Part shown: in pieces, positions 33,931 to 42,565 of the stretch
Layout: each line of letters opens with the position of its first letter
Position numbering within the stretch: the stretch's first letter is position 1
NCBI RefSeq assembly: GCF_008642315.1
Contig: NZ_CP029192.1
Location: 5,518,001-5,582,000, forward strand
Length of the DNA: 64,000 nucleotides
Direction: 5' to 3'
Source: Streptomyces venezuelae
GTDB lineage: Bacteria > Actinomycetota > Actinomycetes > Streptomycetales > Streptomycetaceae
Notes under the pieces: generated by a model
The model's database searches: none
What the model was told of the DNA's origin: nothing
The model's input: the letters and a program-made list of their open reading frames with translations, nothing else
Position numbers and translations under genes: made by a program

Positions 33931-34938
33931 ATGACACCGGAGCCAGTTTCCGCGTCCCGCCGTGCGGAACCAGTCGTCGTGTCCCGCCGCGATGTGGACC
34001 CGAGGCTGTTGCGTGCCTTCGTCGCCGTGGCGGAGGAGCTGCACTTCACGCGGGCGGCCGCCCGGCTGTACGTCGCGCAACAGGCCGTGAGCCGCGATGT
34101 TCGGCGTCTGGAACGGGAGTTGGGGACCGAGCTCTTCGCGCGCAGCACGCGGCAGGTCACGCTGACCGCCGACGGCGAGCGGCTCCTGCCGTACGCGCGA
34201 CGCGTCCTGGAAGCCCAGGACGACCTGGTCGCGGCCGCCGCGGGCGCGGCGCGCCCGCTCCTCGTCGACCTGAACAGCCCCGGCCTGGTCTTCGGCCGGA
34301 TCCTGGAGCGGGCCCGCGCGCTGGCCCCCGAGTGCGAGCTGATGGCGCGCTTCGAGAGCGGGCTCGCCGGTTCCGCCGCCGAGATCGTCGCCGGGCGGCT
34401 CGACGTGTCCTTCGGGCGGTACGCGGGGCTCGACCCGGCGCTGCGGGCCGGGCTCGACCACCAGCCCGTGCGGTACGAGCCGATGGCGGTGCTGCTGCCG
34501 ACCGGTCATCCGCTGGCGGAGCTCGACGAAGTGCCGCTCGACGCGCTCGCGGGGGAGACCGTGTACGCGGGGGCGGGCAACCCGAGGACGACGGAGTGGA
34601 CGGGTCTCGCGCGACTGCTCTTCGAGGGACGCGGCATCGAAGTCGCGCCCCCCGCGCCTCTCGCCGTCGGCCTTGAGGAGTTCGAACGCGTCATGGCGAA
34701 GAATCGGAACCCGGTCCTCGCGGTGGTGGACTTCCCGGCGATGCCCGGGGCCGAGCTGCGGCCGTTGATCGCCCCCGTTCCGCTCTCACCGGTCTCACTC
34801 GTCTGGCGAAAAGGCCTGCTCCATCCGGGCATTGAGGCCTTGCGGGAGGCTGCGGCGTCGCTGGCGGCCGAGGAGGGGTGGCTGGCGAGGCCGGCGGATG
34901 GCTGGCTTCCTGCGGCGGATGCGCTCGTCATGACCTGA
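33931..34938 (+). CDS. LysR family transcriptional regulator
   Basis: The 335-residue protein has a LysR winged helix: 'VDPRLLRAFVAVAEELHFTRAAARLYVAQQAVSRDVRRLERELGTELFARST'. The effector domain starts near residue 108 ('ARPLLVDLNSP'). A ~20-residue N-terminal extension is present if the ATG at 33931 is used; GTG codons at ~33979 would remove it. The gene is divergent from the MFS transporter and likely controls it and itself. Residues 'FGRYAGLDPALRAGLDHQPV' belong to the effector pocket. No ligand can be inferred. Confidence 0.9.
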   Translation: MTPEPVSASRRAEPVVVSRRDVDPRLLRAFVAVAEELHFTRAAARLYVAQQAVSRDVRRLERELGTELFARSTRQVTLTADGERLLPYARRVLEAQDDLVAAAAGAARPLLVDLNSPGLVFGRILERARALAPECELMARFESGLAGSAAEIVAGRLDVSFGRYAGLDPALRAGLDHQPVRYEPMAVLLPTGHPLAELDEVPLDALAGETVYAGAGNPRTTEWTGLARLLFEGRGIEVAPPAPLAVGLEEFERVMAKNRNPVLAVVDFPAMPGAELRPLIAPVPLSPVSLVWRKGLLHPGIEALREAAASLAAEEGWLARPADGWLPAADALVMT

Positions 34939-35319
34939 GCGGCGCTGACGTCGGCGGTCTTCACAATGGCCACGCAATGACGTTGTGCGAACGTTACGTG
35001 GGGCGGAGGGTCCGCAATCGATCGAAATGCCGCTGTAAATGGGGCGTTCGGTACGGGTGGAGGAGGGGTGGCGGGATCTGCACCGAATGATCGAATTCGC
35101 TTCGGTGAATGGTTGGTGGGCGGGCGTACTGCTGGATACGTGTCGGATTTACGCACCCGCTGCGCCTATGCCATCGCATTCGCGAACGCGGTGTCGGTGA
35201 TGCATCGTAATGATCTCGACGCTGCGTGTAGCCGACTCCTAAGCTGACGGCTCTTCCCCGCTGTACGCGCCGGACGACCGCATGCCGCGCGGCGGGCCCA
35301 CCCTCTGCCAGGAGTTCCT
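34939..35319. other. 381-base intergenic region without a recognisable gene
   Basis: The region is less GC-rich than its flanks and shows no coding-like frame on either strand. ACCGAA (35082-35087) and TTCGGT (35101-35106) flank an EcoRI-like centre and could form a small stem. TAAGCT at 35240-35245 may be the -10 for the lipoprotein gene. Confidence 0.4.
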
Positions 35320-35916
35320 TTGCTTTACAGGAAGACCGCGCTGCGCATCGCCGCGCCCGTCGCCGTGCTCGCCCTCGCCCTGACCGCCTGCGGTGGCGGT
35401 GACGACAAGAAGTCGGACGACAAGAAGGCGGACGCGCCCAAGTCGCAGAACAAGCCCGCGGAGCCGACCACGCTGAAGGCCGGCGAGACCACCACGGGCC
35501 AGGTCAAGGAGGACAAGGCCACCGTCACGTACGACGTCGCCGCGGAGAAGATCGACGTCGGCACGGCGGCCGAGACCAAGAAGCTGGTCTCGGACCCGAA
35601 GCAGGCGAAGGGCCTGGTCGTGGCGACCGCCCACATGAAGATCACGCACAAGGCAGGCGCCCCGCTCACGGACACGCCGGACGTGGCCGAGACGACGGAG
35701 ATCTACGCGGACGGCACCCGCGGCGGCCTCCTCATCGGCGCCGCCGAGGACGCGCCCGGCTGTGAGGACGAGCTGGACCTCGAGGGCTGGAAGAAGGGCG
35801 AGACGCACGAACTGTGCGAGACGTACCTGATCCCCGAGGGCTCGAAGGACCTCGAGGTCCGCTGGTCGGCCAAGGAGGACGGCAAGCAGGTGACGTGGAA
35901 GGTGCCGGGGAAGTAG
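35320..35916 (+). CDS. secreted lipoprotein, function unknown
   Basis: The TTG at 35320 with AGGAG just upstream gives 198 residues. The signal peptide ends in lipobox 'ALTAC' (Cys24), followed by a Lys/Asp-rich linker ('GGDDKKSDDKKADAPK'). The mature domain (~50-198) is beta-rich with 'ATVTYDVAAEKIDVG', 'VVATAHMKITHKAG' and two Cys ('APGCEDELDLEGW', 'HELCETYLIP') that may form a disulphide. It resembles Streptomyces lipoproteins of the DUF4352-like immunoglobulin fold, a tentative match. It is monocistronic, with a weak stem-loop at 35929-35954 after it. Confidence 0.8.
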   Translation: MLYRKTALRIAAPVAVLALALTACGGGDDKKSDDKKADAPKSQNKPAEPTTLKAGETTTGQVKEDKATVTYDVAAEKIDVGTAAETKKLVSDPKQAKGLVVATAHMKITHKAGAPLTDTPDVAETTEIYADGTRGGLLIGAAEDAPGCEDELDLEGWKKGETHELCETYLIPEGSKDLEVRWSAKEDGKQVTWKVPGK

Positions 35917-36104
35917 TGGCGGCGCGTACGTAACTGCCGGGTGCGGCAGGTACGTCGGCCGGTCGCCGTCCGGGTGTCGCCTTCGGGGGCGGTGCCCGGG
36001 CGGGTTGTTTGCGGGGTCAACGCGCGAAGGCGCAGCTGCGTCGCCCCTGCCTTCCGGTGCTGATACCTCTTGCGGCTGACGAGTACGAGGAGTGGTCGAT
36101 CGTC

Positions 36105-36500
36105 ATGTCCTGGACTTCCCTGGTAGAGAACCCTGAAGGGATCGCCTCGGTGTTCAGCGGGGCCGTGCCGCCGTTGAGTGACGTGCGTATTCACTCCGTC
36201 GCACTGGACAGGGACGGACCGCAGCTTCGTGTACGGTTCGATCTCCGCGAATATCCGGAACGGGCACCCAAGAAGTGGGCTGCGCAACGGTTCAACACTG
36301 TCCAGGTCGAGTTGGTGTTCGGCGGACTGAGTGATGTGGAGCTGAGCGGCTTCTCTGTCGCCCCCGTCGGAGATATCGTTCTCACCAGTGGTGAGAAGGT
36401 GCACCTTGAGATCGCCTCGACGGACGTACGGGTCCGCGCATCAGCTCAATCCGTATACATCTCGAAGCTCTCCGCATACATGGACGAGCCCCGTGGTTGA
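36105..36500 (+). CDS. Imm50-like immunity protein (orphan)
   Basis: The 131-residue product starts MSWTSLVENPEGIASVF. It carries the remembered pattern of the Imm50 family: 'NPEGI..VFSGAVPPLSDVRIHSV', 'RFDLREYPERAPKKWAAQRFNTVQVELVFGGLSDVELSGF', split across ~80 residues. Imm50 proteins are predicted immunity proteins for polymorphic toxins, cytoplasmic and without catalytic motifs. No toxin gene is adjacent, so it may be an orphan immunity gene protecting against a toxin delivered by neighbours. The start is the ATG with GAGGAG 11 bases upstream. Codon use and GC3 are lower than in flanking genes, suggesting transfer. Confidence 0.72.
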   Translation: MSWTSLVENPEGIASVFSGAVPPLSDVRIHSVALDRDGPQLRVRFDLREYPERAPKKWAAQRFNTVQVELVFGGLSDVELSGFSVAPVGDIVLTSGEKVHLEIASTDVRVRASAQSVYISKLSAYMDEPRG

Positions 36501-36547
36501 ACCGCCGTTGGCGCCTGCCGGTGCTCAGGCATAGCTTTGTTCAGTGA

Positions 36548-36655
36548 CTACGCGTTCGTGAGCACCCGTGTGAAGAGGAGTGGTGACGGCATCTGGCGGA
36601 CGGACTCCGTCACGTCGACCACGGCGTCCGAGTAGTGCACGCCCCGAGAGCCGTA
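36548..36655 (-). pseudogene. possible C-terminal gene fragment
   Basis: Thirty-five coding-like codons ending in TAG read 'YGSRGVHYSDAVVDVTES' then 'VRQMPSPLLFTRVLTNA'. They have GC-rich third positions and a mixed middle position, unlike the other frames. There is no start codon or SD; upstream it runs into the oxidoreductase gene in another frame. It may be the remnant of a deleted gene, but it is too short to identify and could be chance. Confidence 0.35.
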
Positions 36656-36657
36656 GC

Positions 36658-37308
36658 TCAGTAGCCGACCGTGAAGCGGGTGCGGTGGTGGGTGGGGGAT
36701 TCCGCTTCGTCCAGGAGTGCCACCGCCAGGTCCTCCATGGAGATCGACGAGTTGCCGTCCGCGTCCACCAGGAGTTCGTCCTTGCCGAGGCGGTACTTGC
36801 CCGTGCGCGTGCCCGGTTCGAAGAGGGCCGAGGGGCTGATGTAGGTCCAGGGCACCTTCGTGTCCGCCGTGCGGAGCGCCTCGTACTGAGCGTTGGATGC
36901 CTCCGCTATGTGGCGCCAGGCCGCGGGGACGTACCTCGGGTCGTCGATGGCGAGGCGGCCCTCCGTGCCGGGGACCGTCAGGCTGCCCGCGCCGCCGATG
37001 ACGATGAGGCGTACGGCGTCGGGGGCGTCGGCGAGGCCCGACAGGAGGGCTCTGGTGATCGCCGGGTGTTCGCGTTCGTGGCCCGGAGCCGGTCTCGTGG
37101 CGTTGACGATGACGTCCTGGGCCGTACTCAAGTCGGCTGTTCGGGCCGGGTCTTGTGCGTCGCCGGTTCGGGGTGTGGCGTCCGGGTGCAGCTCCGAGTA
37201 GCGGGACGGGTCGCGGACCACCGCGGTGACCTCGTGGCCGCGGGCAAGGGCCTCGGTGACGACGCGGCTTCCGGCGTTTCCGGCTGCTCCGAAGACGGTG
37301 ATGCGCAT
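36658..37308 (-). CDS. NAD(P)H-binding oxidoreductase (atypical SDR, NmrA-like)
   Basis: The 216-residue protein starts MRITVFGAAGNAGSRVVTEALARGHEVTAVVRDP, a Rossmann GxxGxxG loop (Gly7-Gly13) with Arg for NADP. 'DVIVNATRP' and 'RLIVIGGAGSLTVPG' follow. 'ISPSALFEPGTRTGKYRLG' and 'ISMEDLAVALLDEAE' complete the small atypical SDR fold. These proteins reduce quinones or act as NADPH sensors; the specific role is unknown. AGGAG precedes the ATG. It sits 52 bases downstream of the EamA transporter stop in the same direction and may be expressed separately. Confidence 0.87.
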   Translation of the reverse strand: MRITVFGAAGNAGSRVVTEALARGHEVTAVVRDPSRYSELHPDATPRTGDAQDPARTADLSTAQDVIVNATRPAPGHEREHPAITRALLSGLADAPDAVRLIVIGGAGSLTVPGTEGRLAIDDPRYVPAAWRHIAEASNAQYEALRTADTKVPWTYISPSALFEPGTRTGKYRLGKDELLVDADGNSSISMEDLAVALLDEAESPTHHRTRFTVGY

Positions 37309-37360
37309 GGTGGGCTCCTGTGGGGCGAGTAGGTAGTGGCGGGGGATGTGCGGGAGGGGG

Positions 37361-38428
37361 TTATGCGCGGGCGCGGGGCGCCTTGCTGCGGCTTTGGCCG
37401 AGCGCCACGCTGCCCAGGACGAGGACCAGTCCGGCCACCTGCCACACGGTGAGCGTCTGTCCGAGGATCACCAGGCCTGCGAGCGTCGCGACGACCGGGT
37501 TGGCCAGGCCGAGGAAGGACACGGAGGAGGCGGGGAGGCGTTCGATGCCGCGGAACCAGAGGGCGTACGCGAGCGCCGTGCCGATGATGCCGAGGTAGGT
37601 GTACCCGGCGATGTTGGCCCCGGTGAAGTGGCCCGGAAGGCCCTCCGCGGTGAGGGCGATGGGCGCCAGGACCAGTCCGCCCGCGGTCAGTTGCCAGCCG
37701 GTGAGGGCGAGCAGTGACGTGCCTTCGGGGCGGCCCCACCGCTTGCTGAGCACCACGGCGAGAGCCATCAGCGTGGTCGCCGTCAGCATCGCCACGATGC
37801 CCGCGAGGTTGACGGTGGCGCTGCCGCGCAGGACGAGGAGGGCGACACCCGCGACGCCGACCAGGCCCGCGAGCAGCGTACGGCGGGTGGGCCGCACCTT
37901 CAGTACGCCGATGCCGAAGCCCGCCACGAGCAGGGGCATGACCGCGCTGATCGTCGAGGCGACGCCGCCGGGCAGGTGGTAGGCGCCGAAGAAGAGGAGC
38001 GGGAAGAAGGCGCCGAAGTTGAGGATGCCGAGGACGGCGGCCTTCCACCACCAGTCGCCGCTCGGCAGCCGCCGGGTGAGGGCGAGCAGGATGAGCCCGG
38101 CGGGCAGCGCGCGGAGGGCGGCGGCAAGCAACGGGCGGTCCGGGGGGAGGAGTTCGGTGGTGGTGACGTAGGTCGTGCCCCAGGTGGCGGGGCCGATGGC
38201 GGCGAGCGCGGCGAAGCCGGCGGCGGCTTTGGCGGAGGGGCGGGCCGTGGGGCGGGCTGCGGGATGGGCCGTGGGATCGGCCGCGGGGCGGGCCGAGGGC
38301 TGGGCGGTCGGGGCGGGTGAGTTCTTTTCCGCGCTCTGTTCCATGCTCTGCTCCACGATAGAAGCCTGCTTCGGGCGCATCGGGCGCGGGGTGGTGATGC
38401 TGGTGCTCTTGATCCTGGTATCGGACAT
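37361..38428 (-). CDS. EamA/DMT family transporter
   Basis: The 355-residue protein has a disordered N-terminal region of ~80 residues with 'PTARP/PAARP' repeats. Ten hydrophobic helices in two EamA repeats follow: 'AIGPATWGTTYVTTTELLPPDRPLLAAALRALPAG' and 'TSLLALTGWQLTAGGLVLAP'. DMT transporters export amino acids or other metabolites. The start at 38428 (GGGGGA upstream) is preferred; an ATG at 38344 would remove 28 residues. It is divergent from a MarR repressor with three palindromes between, so it is very likely the repressor's target. Confidence 0.88.
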   Translation of the reverse strand: MSDTRIKSTSITTPRPMRPKQASIVEQSMEQSAEKNSPAPTAQPSARPAADPTAHPAARPTARPSAKAAAGFAALAAIGPATWGTTYVTTTELLPPDRPLLAAALRALPAGLILLALTRRLPSGDWWWKAAVLGILNFGAFFPLLFFGAYHLPGGVASTISAVMPLLVAGFGIGVLKVRPTRRTLLAGLVGVAGVALLVLRGSATVNLAGIVAMLTATTLMALAVVLSKRWGRPEGTSLLALTGWQLTAGGLVLAPIALTAEGLPGHFTGANIAGYTYLGIIGTALAYALWFRGIERLPASSVSFLGLANPVVATLAGLVILGQTLTVWQVAGLVLVLGSVALGQSRSKAPRARA

Positions 38429-38449
38429 GACGGTCCCCCACGGTCCTCT

Positions 38450-38536
38450 CAGCGTTCCCCTGAACGCTGTTATTCTCAACGTTGAGATAAATATGAACCC
38501 AGGGTCTGCGAACGTCAAGTATCTGAACGTTGAGAG
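38450..38536. promoter_or_regulatory. MarR operator array between EamA transporter and marR
   Basis: Three related palindromes: CAGCGTTC-N4-GAACGCTG (38450-38469), TCTCAACGTTGAGA (38474-38487, perfect) and TCTGAACGTTGAGA (38523-38536, one change from the perfect copy). They share the core AACGTT or its half GAACGCT. They cover the divergent promoter, consistent with dimeric MarR repression of both genes. Confidence 0.75.
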
Positions 38537-38576
38537 ATTGTCGTCCGGGGCCGGCGGAGGAGAGTGGAGACACGCG

Positions 38577-39095
38577 ATGACCGACCACGACGACGCCATC
38601 GACGAACTGCGGAGCCAGTGGCGCCGCGAGCGTCCCGACCTGGACCTCGCGCAGCTGGACGCGATGGCTCTGGTCGGCCGCATCAAACGGGCGGACCATC
38701 TGCTGAGCAAGGGCATGAAGCGGGTCTTCGTCGAGTACGGCCTGGAGTTCGCGGAGTTCGACGTCCTCGCCACGCTGCGCCGGGTCGGCGCCCCGCACGA
38801 ACTCACCGCGGGCGGGCTCCTCAAGACCGCGATGGTGACGTCCGGCGCCATCACGAACCGCCTCGACAAGCTCGAGCGCAAGGGCCTGGTCGAACGCCAC
38901 CCGGACCCGAACGACCGCCGCGCCATCCGGGTCCGCCTCACCGACGCGGGCCGCGACCTGGTGGACCGTGCGGTGGTGGACCACATCGCGAACGAGGAGC
39001 GGATGCTGGCGGCTCTGTCGCCGGAGGAGCGGGCGGCCCTCGATGGGGCGTTGCGGCGACTTCTCGTGTCGCTCGGGGATACGCACTTGGGGTGA
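38577..39095 (+). CDS. MarR family transcriptional regulator
   Basis: The 172-residue protein starts MTDHDDAIDELRSQWRRERPD. The winged helix reads 'LEFAEFDVLATLRRVGAPHELTAGGLLKTAMVTSGAITNRLDKLERKGLVERHPDPNDRRAIRVRLTDAG', split over ~70 residues, with the wing 'DPNDRRAIRV'. 'SGAITNRLDKLERKGLV' is the DNA-recognition helix region. It is likely an autorepressor that also represses the EamA gene, releasing on binding a small aromatic ligand. GGAGA precedes the ATG by 7 bases. The N-terminal helix is ~20 residues longer than in MarR itself. Confidence 0.92.
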   Translation: MTDHDDAIDELRSQWRRERPDLDLAQLDAMALVGRIKRADHLLSKGMKRVFVEYGLEFAEFDVLATLRRVGAPHELTAGGLLKTAMVTSGAITNRLDKLERKGLVERHPDPNDRRAIRVRLTDAGRDLVDRAVVDHIANEERMLAALSPEERAALDGALRRLLVSLGDTHLG

Positions 39096-39344
39096 GGGTG
39101 CTTCGGGTTGGTGTGCGTCAGGTCGGTTGCTGTTGCGGGCTGCGAACAGACGCCCTCGGTTTCGTGCCGGGGTATTCGGTGACCAACTAGGCGTACCCGG
39201 TGATTGTTTTACGTCAACGAGGCGGATGCGTGGATGGTATGTCCGCGTATGCCTCATACGGGCTGAGGGCTCGACGTGACCCGGCCTTTCCTCCCTGGAT
39301 AGCTTGGTTCCCTGCAGAGAACCCTCCCCCACCAGGAGCTCGTA

Positions 39345-40013
39345 GTGAACCGTCGTCCTGCCCTGCTCTCAGCGGCTGCCTTCGCCGCTGCTGCCGCCCT
39401 CTCGCTCTCCGCCTGCGGAGGTGGCGGTGACGACTCCAAGGACGGCGACAAGATCGCGGGCGCCGACAATGGCGCGTCCACGTCGGCCTCACCGTCGCCG
39501 AAGGCGTCGGACGACGGGATCGACCGGCCCGAGATCAAGCTTCCGAAGGACGTGAAGAACGTCTTCGAGGGCCGCAAGACCGGTGACGCCAAGAAGGATG
39601 CGGTGCTGGCAGACAACGAACGGCGGATCGAGTCGGTCGACGAGGCCATCACGGGGGAGGCGAAGGGCCATCCCGCGCTGAAGTTCTACTCGGCGGGGGA
39701 CGCGCTCCTGTCGGCGGCCAAGTACGTGGAGGGGTACCACAAGGACGGCAAGAGCTTCGAGGGGACCACTCGGTACTTCAATCGACAGGTCACGTTCCTC
39801 GAGGGCGGCGCCGCCGCGGTGACGTACTGCATGGACGACACCCAGACCTATCCCAAGGACCGCAAGACGGGCAAGGTCGACAGGTCGTCCGGGGAGGCTC
39901 CGGCCACCGCGAAGGACTACATCTTCTACAACACTCGCCTGGAGAAGAACGGCTCCGGCGTGTGGCAGACGACGCGCGTCTCCAGCGAGAAGGCGGCGAA
40001 GGAATGCGCGTAG
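39345..40013 (+). CDS. secreted lipoprotein, function unknown
   Basis: The GTG at 39345 (AGGAG 7 bases upstream) gives 222 residues with lipobox 'SLSAC' (Cys24) and a Gly/Asp linker. The mature part is a mostly alpha/beta domain of ~150 residues: 'NRQVTFLEGGAAAVTYCMDDTQTYPKDRKTGKV' and 'TAKDYIFYNTRLEKNGSGVWQTTRV' (each split from its context). The pattern matches NTF2-like cone proteins and Mce-associated-like lipoproteins, tentatively. It overlaps the next gene by 10 bases, so the pair is coupled. Confidence 0.8.
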   Translation: MNRRPALLSAAAFAAAAALSLSACGGGGDDSKDGDKIAGADNGASTSASPSPKASDDGIDRPEIKLPKDVKNVFEGRKTGDAKKDAVLADNERRIESVDEAITGEAKGHPALKFYSAGDALLSAAKYVEGYHKDGKSFEGTTRYFNRQVTFLEGGAAAVTYCMDDTQTYPKDRKTGKVDRSSGEAPATAKDYIFYNTRLEKNGSGVWQTTRVSSEKAAKECA

Positions 40014-41050
40014 CCAACAAGCGAACGGCCGGCCGCTGGACGGTCCCTGTCCTCGTGCTGGCCATGGCCGCACTCCCCGGTTCCGCCGCATACGCCCGCG
40101 GCGGGCACGAGGCGACGGGCACCACGGAGAACTCGGAGGCGGCGGGGGGACGCCAGGACCGCAACCTCACCGTCCAGACGAAGATCCAGACGACGGTCAA
40201 CGGTGCCCGCGAAAGCGCCAAGACCGGCACGCTCACTCCCGCCGACAGCAACTGGGACCCACCGGCCTGCTGGTACGAGCCCGCCTACTCGCCCAAGCAG
40301 ATCCAGGCGACCGTCAAAGCGATCCGGCAGGTGGGGATGCTCGGAATCGGCGAGCTGGTGGGCGGGGTGTTCGACTCGTACTTCAAGGAAGGCCACCCCT
40401 ACAAGAACTACAACCTCGACAAGCAGGGCGAGGGGCAGTTCTGGGCGGCGACCATCAACGAGAAACGCAAGAATGACCCTGAGGCCAACTCCTGCAACAA
40501 GCTCCCCTTCTGGGTCGACAAGGGTGAGACACCGAAGGAACCCCTCGCCGTCTCCCCCAGGATCCTCGCCGAGTACGCCTACGACGAACTCCCCGTGCCC
40601 AGCACCGACATCGAGCTCGCCCCCGAAGGCACGACGAAGGTGAACCTCCCCACCTGGGCCTGGCTGGACAAGGCGAAGTTCAAGAAGGTGTCCGTCACCG
40701 CGAGCATCCCCGGGTCCGGGCTGTCCGCGACCACGACGGCCGAACCCGTGTCCCTGTCGATCGACCCGGGGACGGAGGACGCCGAGACCTATCCCGCCTC
40801 CGGGGAATGCCCCATCGAGGGCGGCAAGATCGGCGTGCCGCGGGCCAAGGGAACGCCCGCCGACACGGATCCGCCGTGCGGCGTGAAGTACCTGCGCTCC
40901 TCGGACGGGGACTCGTACGACCTCCGGGCCACCGTCACCTGGAAGATCAGCTGGACCAGCACCACCGGCGAGGGCGGCAACCTCCCCGACGGGCGGTTCG
41001 GCGCCGACCAGCAGGTCGAGGTCGAGGAAGTGCAGTCCATCAACCGTTGA
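40004..41050 (+). CDS. secreted protein, function unknown
   Basis: The ATG at 40004 lies inside the last codons of the lipoprotein gene, giving 348 residues. A Tat-like or Sec signal (KRTAGRWTVPVLVLAMAALPGSAAYA) precedes a soluble domain with 'PPACWYEPAYSPKQIQ', 'YFKEGHPYKNYNLDKQGEGQFW' and a C-terminal beta-rich segment with two Cys ('SGECPIEGG', 'DPPCGVKYL'). No enzyme motif is recognised. It pairs with the upstream lipoprotein, a gene couple seen in other Streptomyces, where the lipoprotein could tether or chaperone it (inference). Confidence 0.8.
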   Translation: MRVANKRTAGRWTVPVLVLAMAALPGSAAYARGGHEATGTTENSEAAGGRQDRNLTVQTKIQTTVNGARESAKTGTLTPADSNWDPPACWYEPAYSPKQIQATVKAIRQVGMLGIGELVGGVFDSYFKEGHPYKNYNLDKQGEGQFWAATINEKRKNDPEANSCNKLPFWVDKGETPKEPLAVSPRILAEYAYDELPVPSTDIELAPEGTTKVNLPTWAWLDKAKFKKVSVTASIPGSGLSATTTAEPVSLSIDPGTEDAETYPASGECPIEGGKIGVPRAKGTPADTDPPCGVKYLRSSDGDSYDLRATVTWKISWTSTTGEGGNLPDGRFGADQQVEVEEVQSINR

Positions 41051-41206
41051 GCCGCCCGCGGTCAAGCCCCGCCTCACCACCCCCCACCCCACCCCCGTGA
41101 GACCAACGTTCCGTCGTGGTCATCGGGCGGTACAGCGTTGAAATGCGAGATCCCTAGTTTCTGGGGCGTTGGCCGCTGCCCGCGGACTACACCCTGGAGG
41201 CGTGAG

Positions 41207-42559
41207 ATGTGGATCGAGCGGTGGGAGCCGGAGGACGAGAGGTTCTGGAAGGAGGAGGGCGGGGAGAGGGTCGCCCGGCGGAATCTCGTGTTCTCCGTGC
41301 TGTCCGAGCACGTCGGGTTCTCCGTGTGGAGCCTCTGGTCGGTGATGGTCCTGTTCATGGGGCCCGAGTACGGGATCGACGCCGCGGGGAAATTCTTCCT
41401 CGTGTCGATGGCGACCCTCGTCGGCGCCGTCGTCCGCGTGCCGTACACCTTCGCCGTCGCCCGGTTCGGAGGGCGGAACTGGACCGTCATCGCCGCGTCC
41501 CTGCTGCTCCTGCCCACCGTCGCCGCCTTCGTGGTGATGGAGCCGGGGACCTCGTACAGCACCTTCATGCTGTGTGCGCTGCTCACCGGCGTCGGCGGGG
41601 GCAACTTCGCCTCCAGCATGACCAACATCAATTCCTTCTTCCCGCTGCGCGAGAAGGGGTGGGCGCTCGGGCTCAACGCCGGGGGCGGCAACATCGGCGT
41701 GCCCGTCGTGCAGCTCGTGGGGCTCGCCGTCATCGGGGCCGGCGGCGGGCCCCGTGTCGTGCTCGGGGTGTATGTGCCGTTCGTTGTTCTCTCGGCCGTC
41801 TGTGCCTACCTCTTCATGGACAGCATCTCCTCCGTCCGCAATGACACGGGCGCCGTCAAAGCCGCCGTCCGAGACCCGCACACGTGGATCATGTCGTTCC
41901 TGTACGTGGGGACCTTCGGGTCGTTCATCGGGTACGGATTCGCCTTCGGGCTCGTCCTGCAGACGCAGTTCGGACGGACGCCGCTGGAGGCCGCGCAGCT
42001 CACCTTCGTCGGGCCGCTGCTCGGCTCGCTCGTACGGCCCGTCGGCGGGCGGCTCGCCGACCGGTTCGGCGGCGCCCGCATCACCCTGGGGAACTTCCTC
42101 GCCATGGGCGCCGCGACCGGCGTCGTCGTCATCGCCTCCCTGCGCGAGTCGCTGCCGCTGTTCGTCGGCGCCTTCGTCGCGCTCTTCGTCCTGACGGGGC
42201 TCGGCAACGGCTCCACGTACAAGATGATCCCCGGCATCTTCCAGGCCAAGGCCGAGGCCCGGGGGCTCACCGGGGAGGACGCCGCCGCTCAGGGGCGGCG
42301 GCTGTCCGGTGCGGCCATGGGGCTGATCGGCGCCGTCGGCGGTCTCGGCGGGCTCGGCATCAACCTCGCGCTGCGGCAGTCCTTCCAGACCGTGGGCTCC
42401 GGCACCGGCGCCTATCTCGTCTTCCTCGCCTTCTACGGGGTGTGTGCCTGTGTCACCTACGTCGTATACCTCCGGCGGCCCGTCGCCCGGACGGTCGCGA
42501 CAGGCGAGGCCGAGGCCGGGGCCGGGGACCGGTCGTCGCTCCGTTACGTTGATGTGTGA
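41207..42559 (+). CDS. narK: nitrate/nitrite MFS transporter NarK
   Basis: The 450-residue protein starts MWIERWEPEDERFWKEEG (CTGGAGG 6 bases upstream). The nitrate-signature segments are visible: 'GVGGGNFASSMTNINSFFPLREKGWALGLNAGGGNIG' in TM5-loop, split here, and 'GNGSTYKMIPGIF' in TM11 of the NNP family. Twelve hydrophobic segments and 'GGRLADRFGG' (MFS motif) support this. It moves nitrate in or nitrite out across the membrane. The adjacent nnaR is the assimilation regulator in S. coelicolor (SCO2959-SCO2958 by recollection). It overlaps no other gene. Confidence 0.93.
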   Translation: MWIERWEPEDERFWKEEGGERVARRNLVFSVLSEHVGFSVWSLWSVMVLFMGPEYGIDAAGKFFLVSMATLVGAVVRVPYTFAVARFGGRNWTVIAASLLLLPTVAAFVVMEPGTSYSTFMLCALLTGVGGGNFASSMTNINSFFPLREKGWALGLNAGGGNIGVPVVQLVGLAVIGAGGGPRVVLGVYVPFVVLSAVCAYLFMDSISSVRNDTGAVKAAVRDPHTWIMSFLYVGTFGSFIGYGFAFGLVLQTQFGRTPLEAAQLTFVGPLLGSLVRPVGGRLADRFGGARITLGNFLAMGAATGVVVIASLRESLPLFVGAFVALFVLTGLGNGSTYKMIPGIFQAKAEARGLTGEDAAAQGRRLSGAAMGLIGAVGGLGGLGINLALRQSFQTVGSGTGAYLVFLAFYGVCACVTYVVYLRRPVARTVATGEAEAGAGDRSSLRYVDV

Positions 42560-42565
42560 CTCTCC

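Noticed and set aside
34878..35090. 70-codon open frame after the LysR gene
   Set aside because: Starts inside the LysR gene, Arg/Gly/Cys-rich, no SD.
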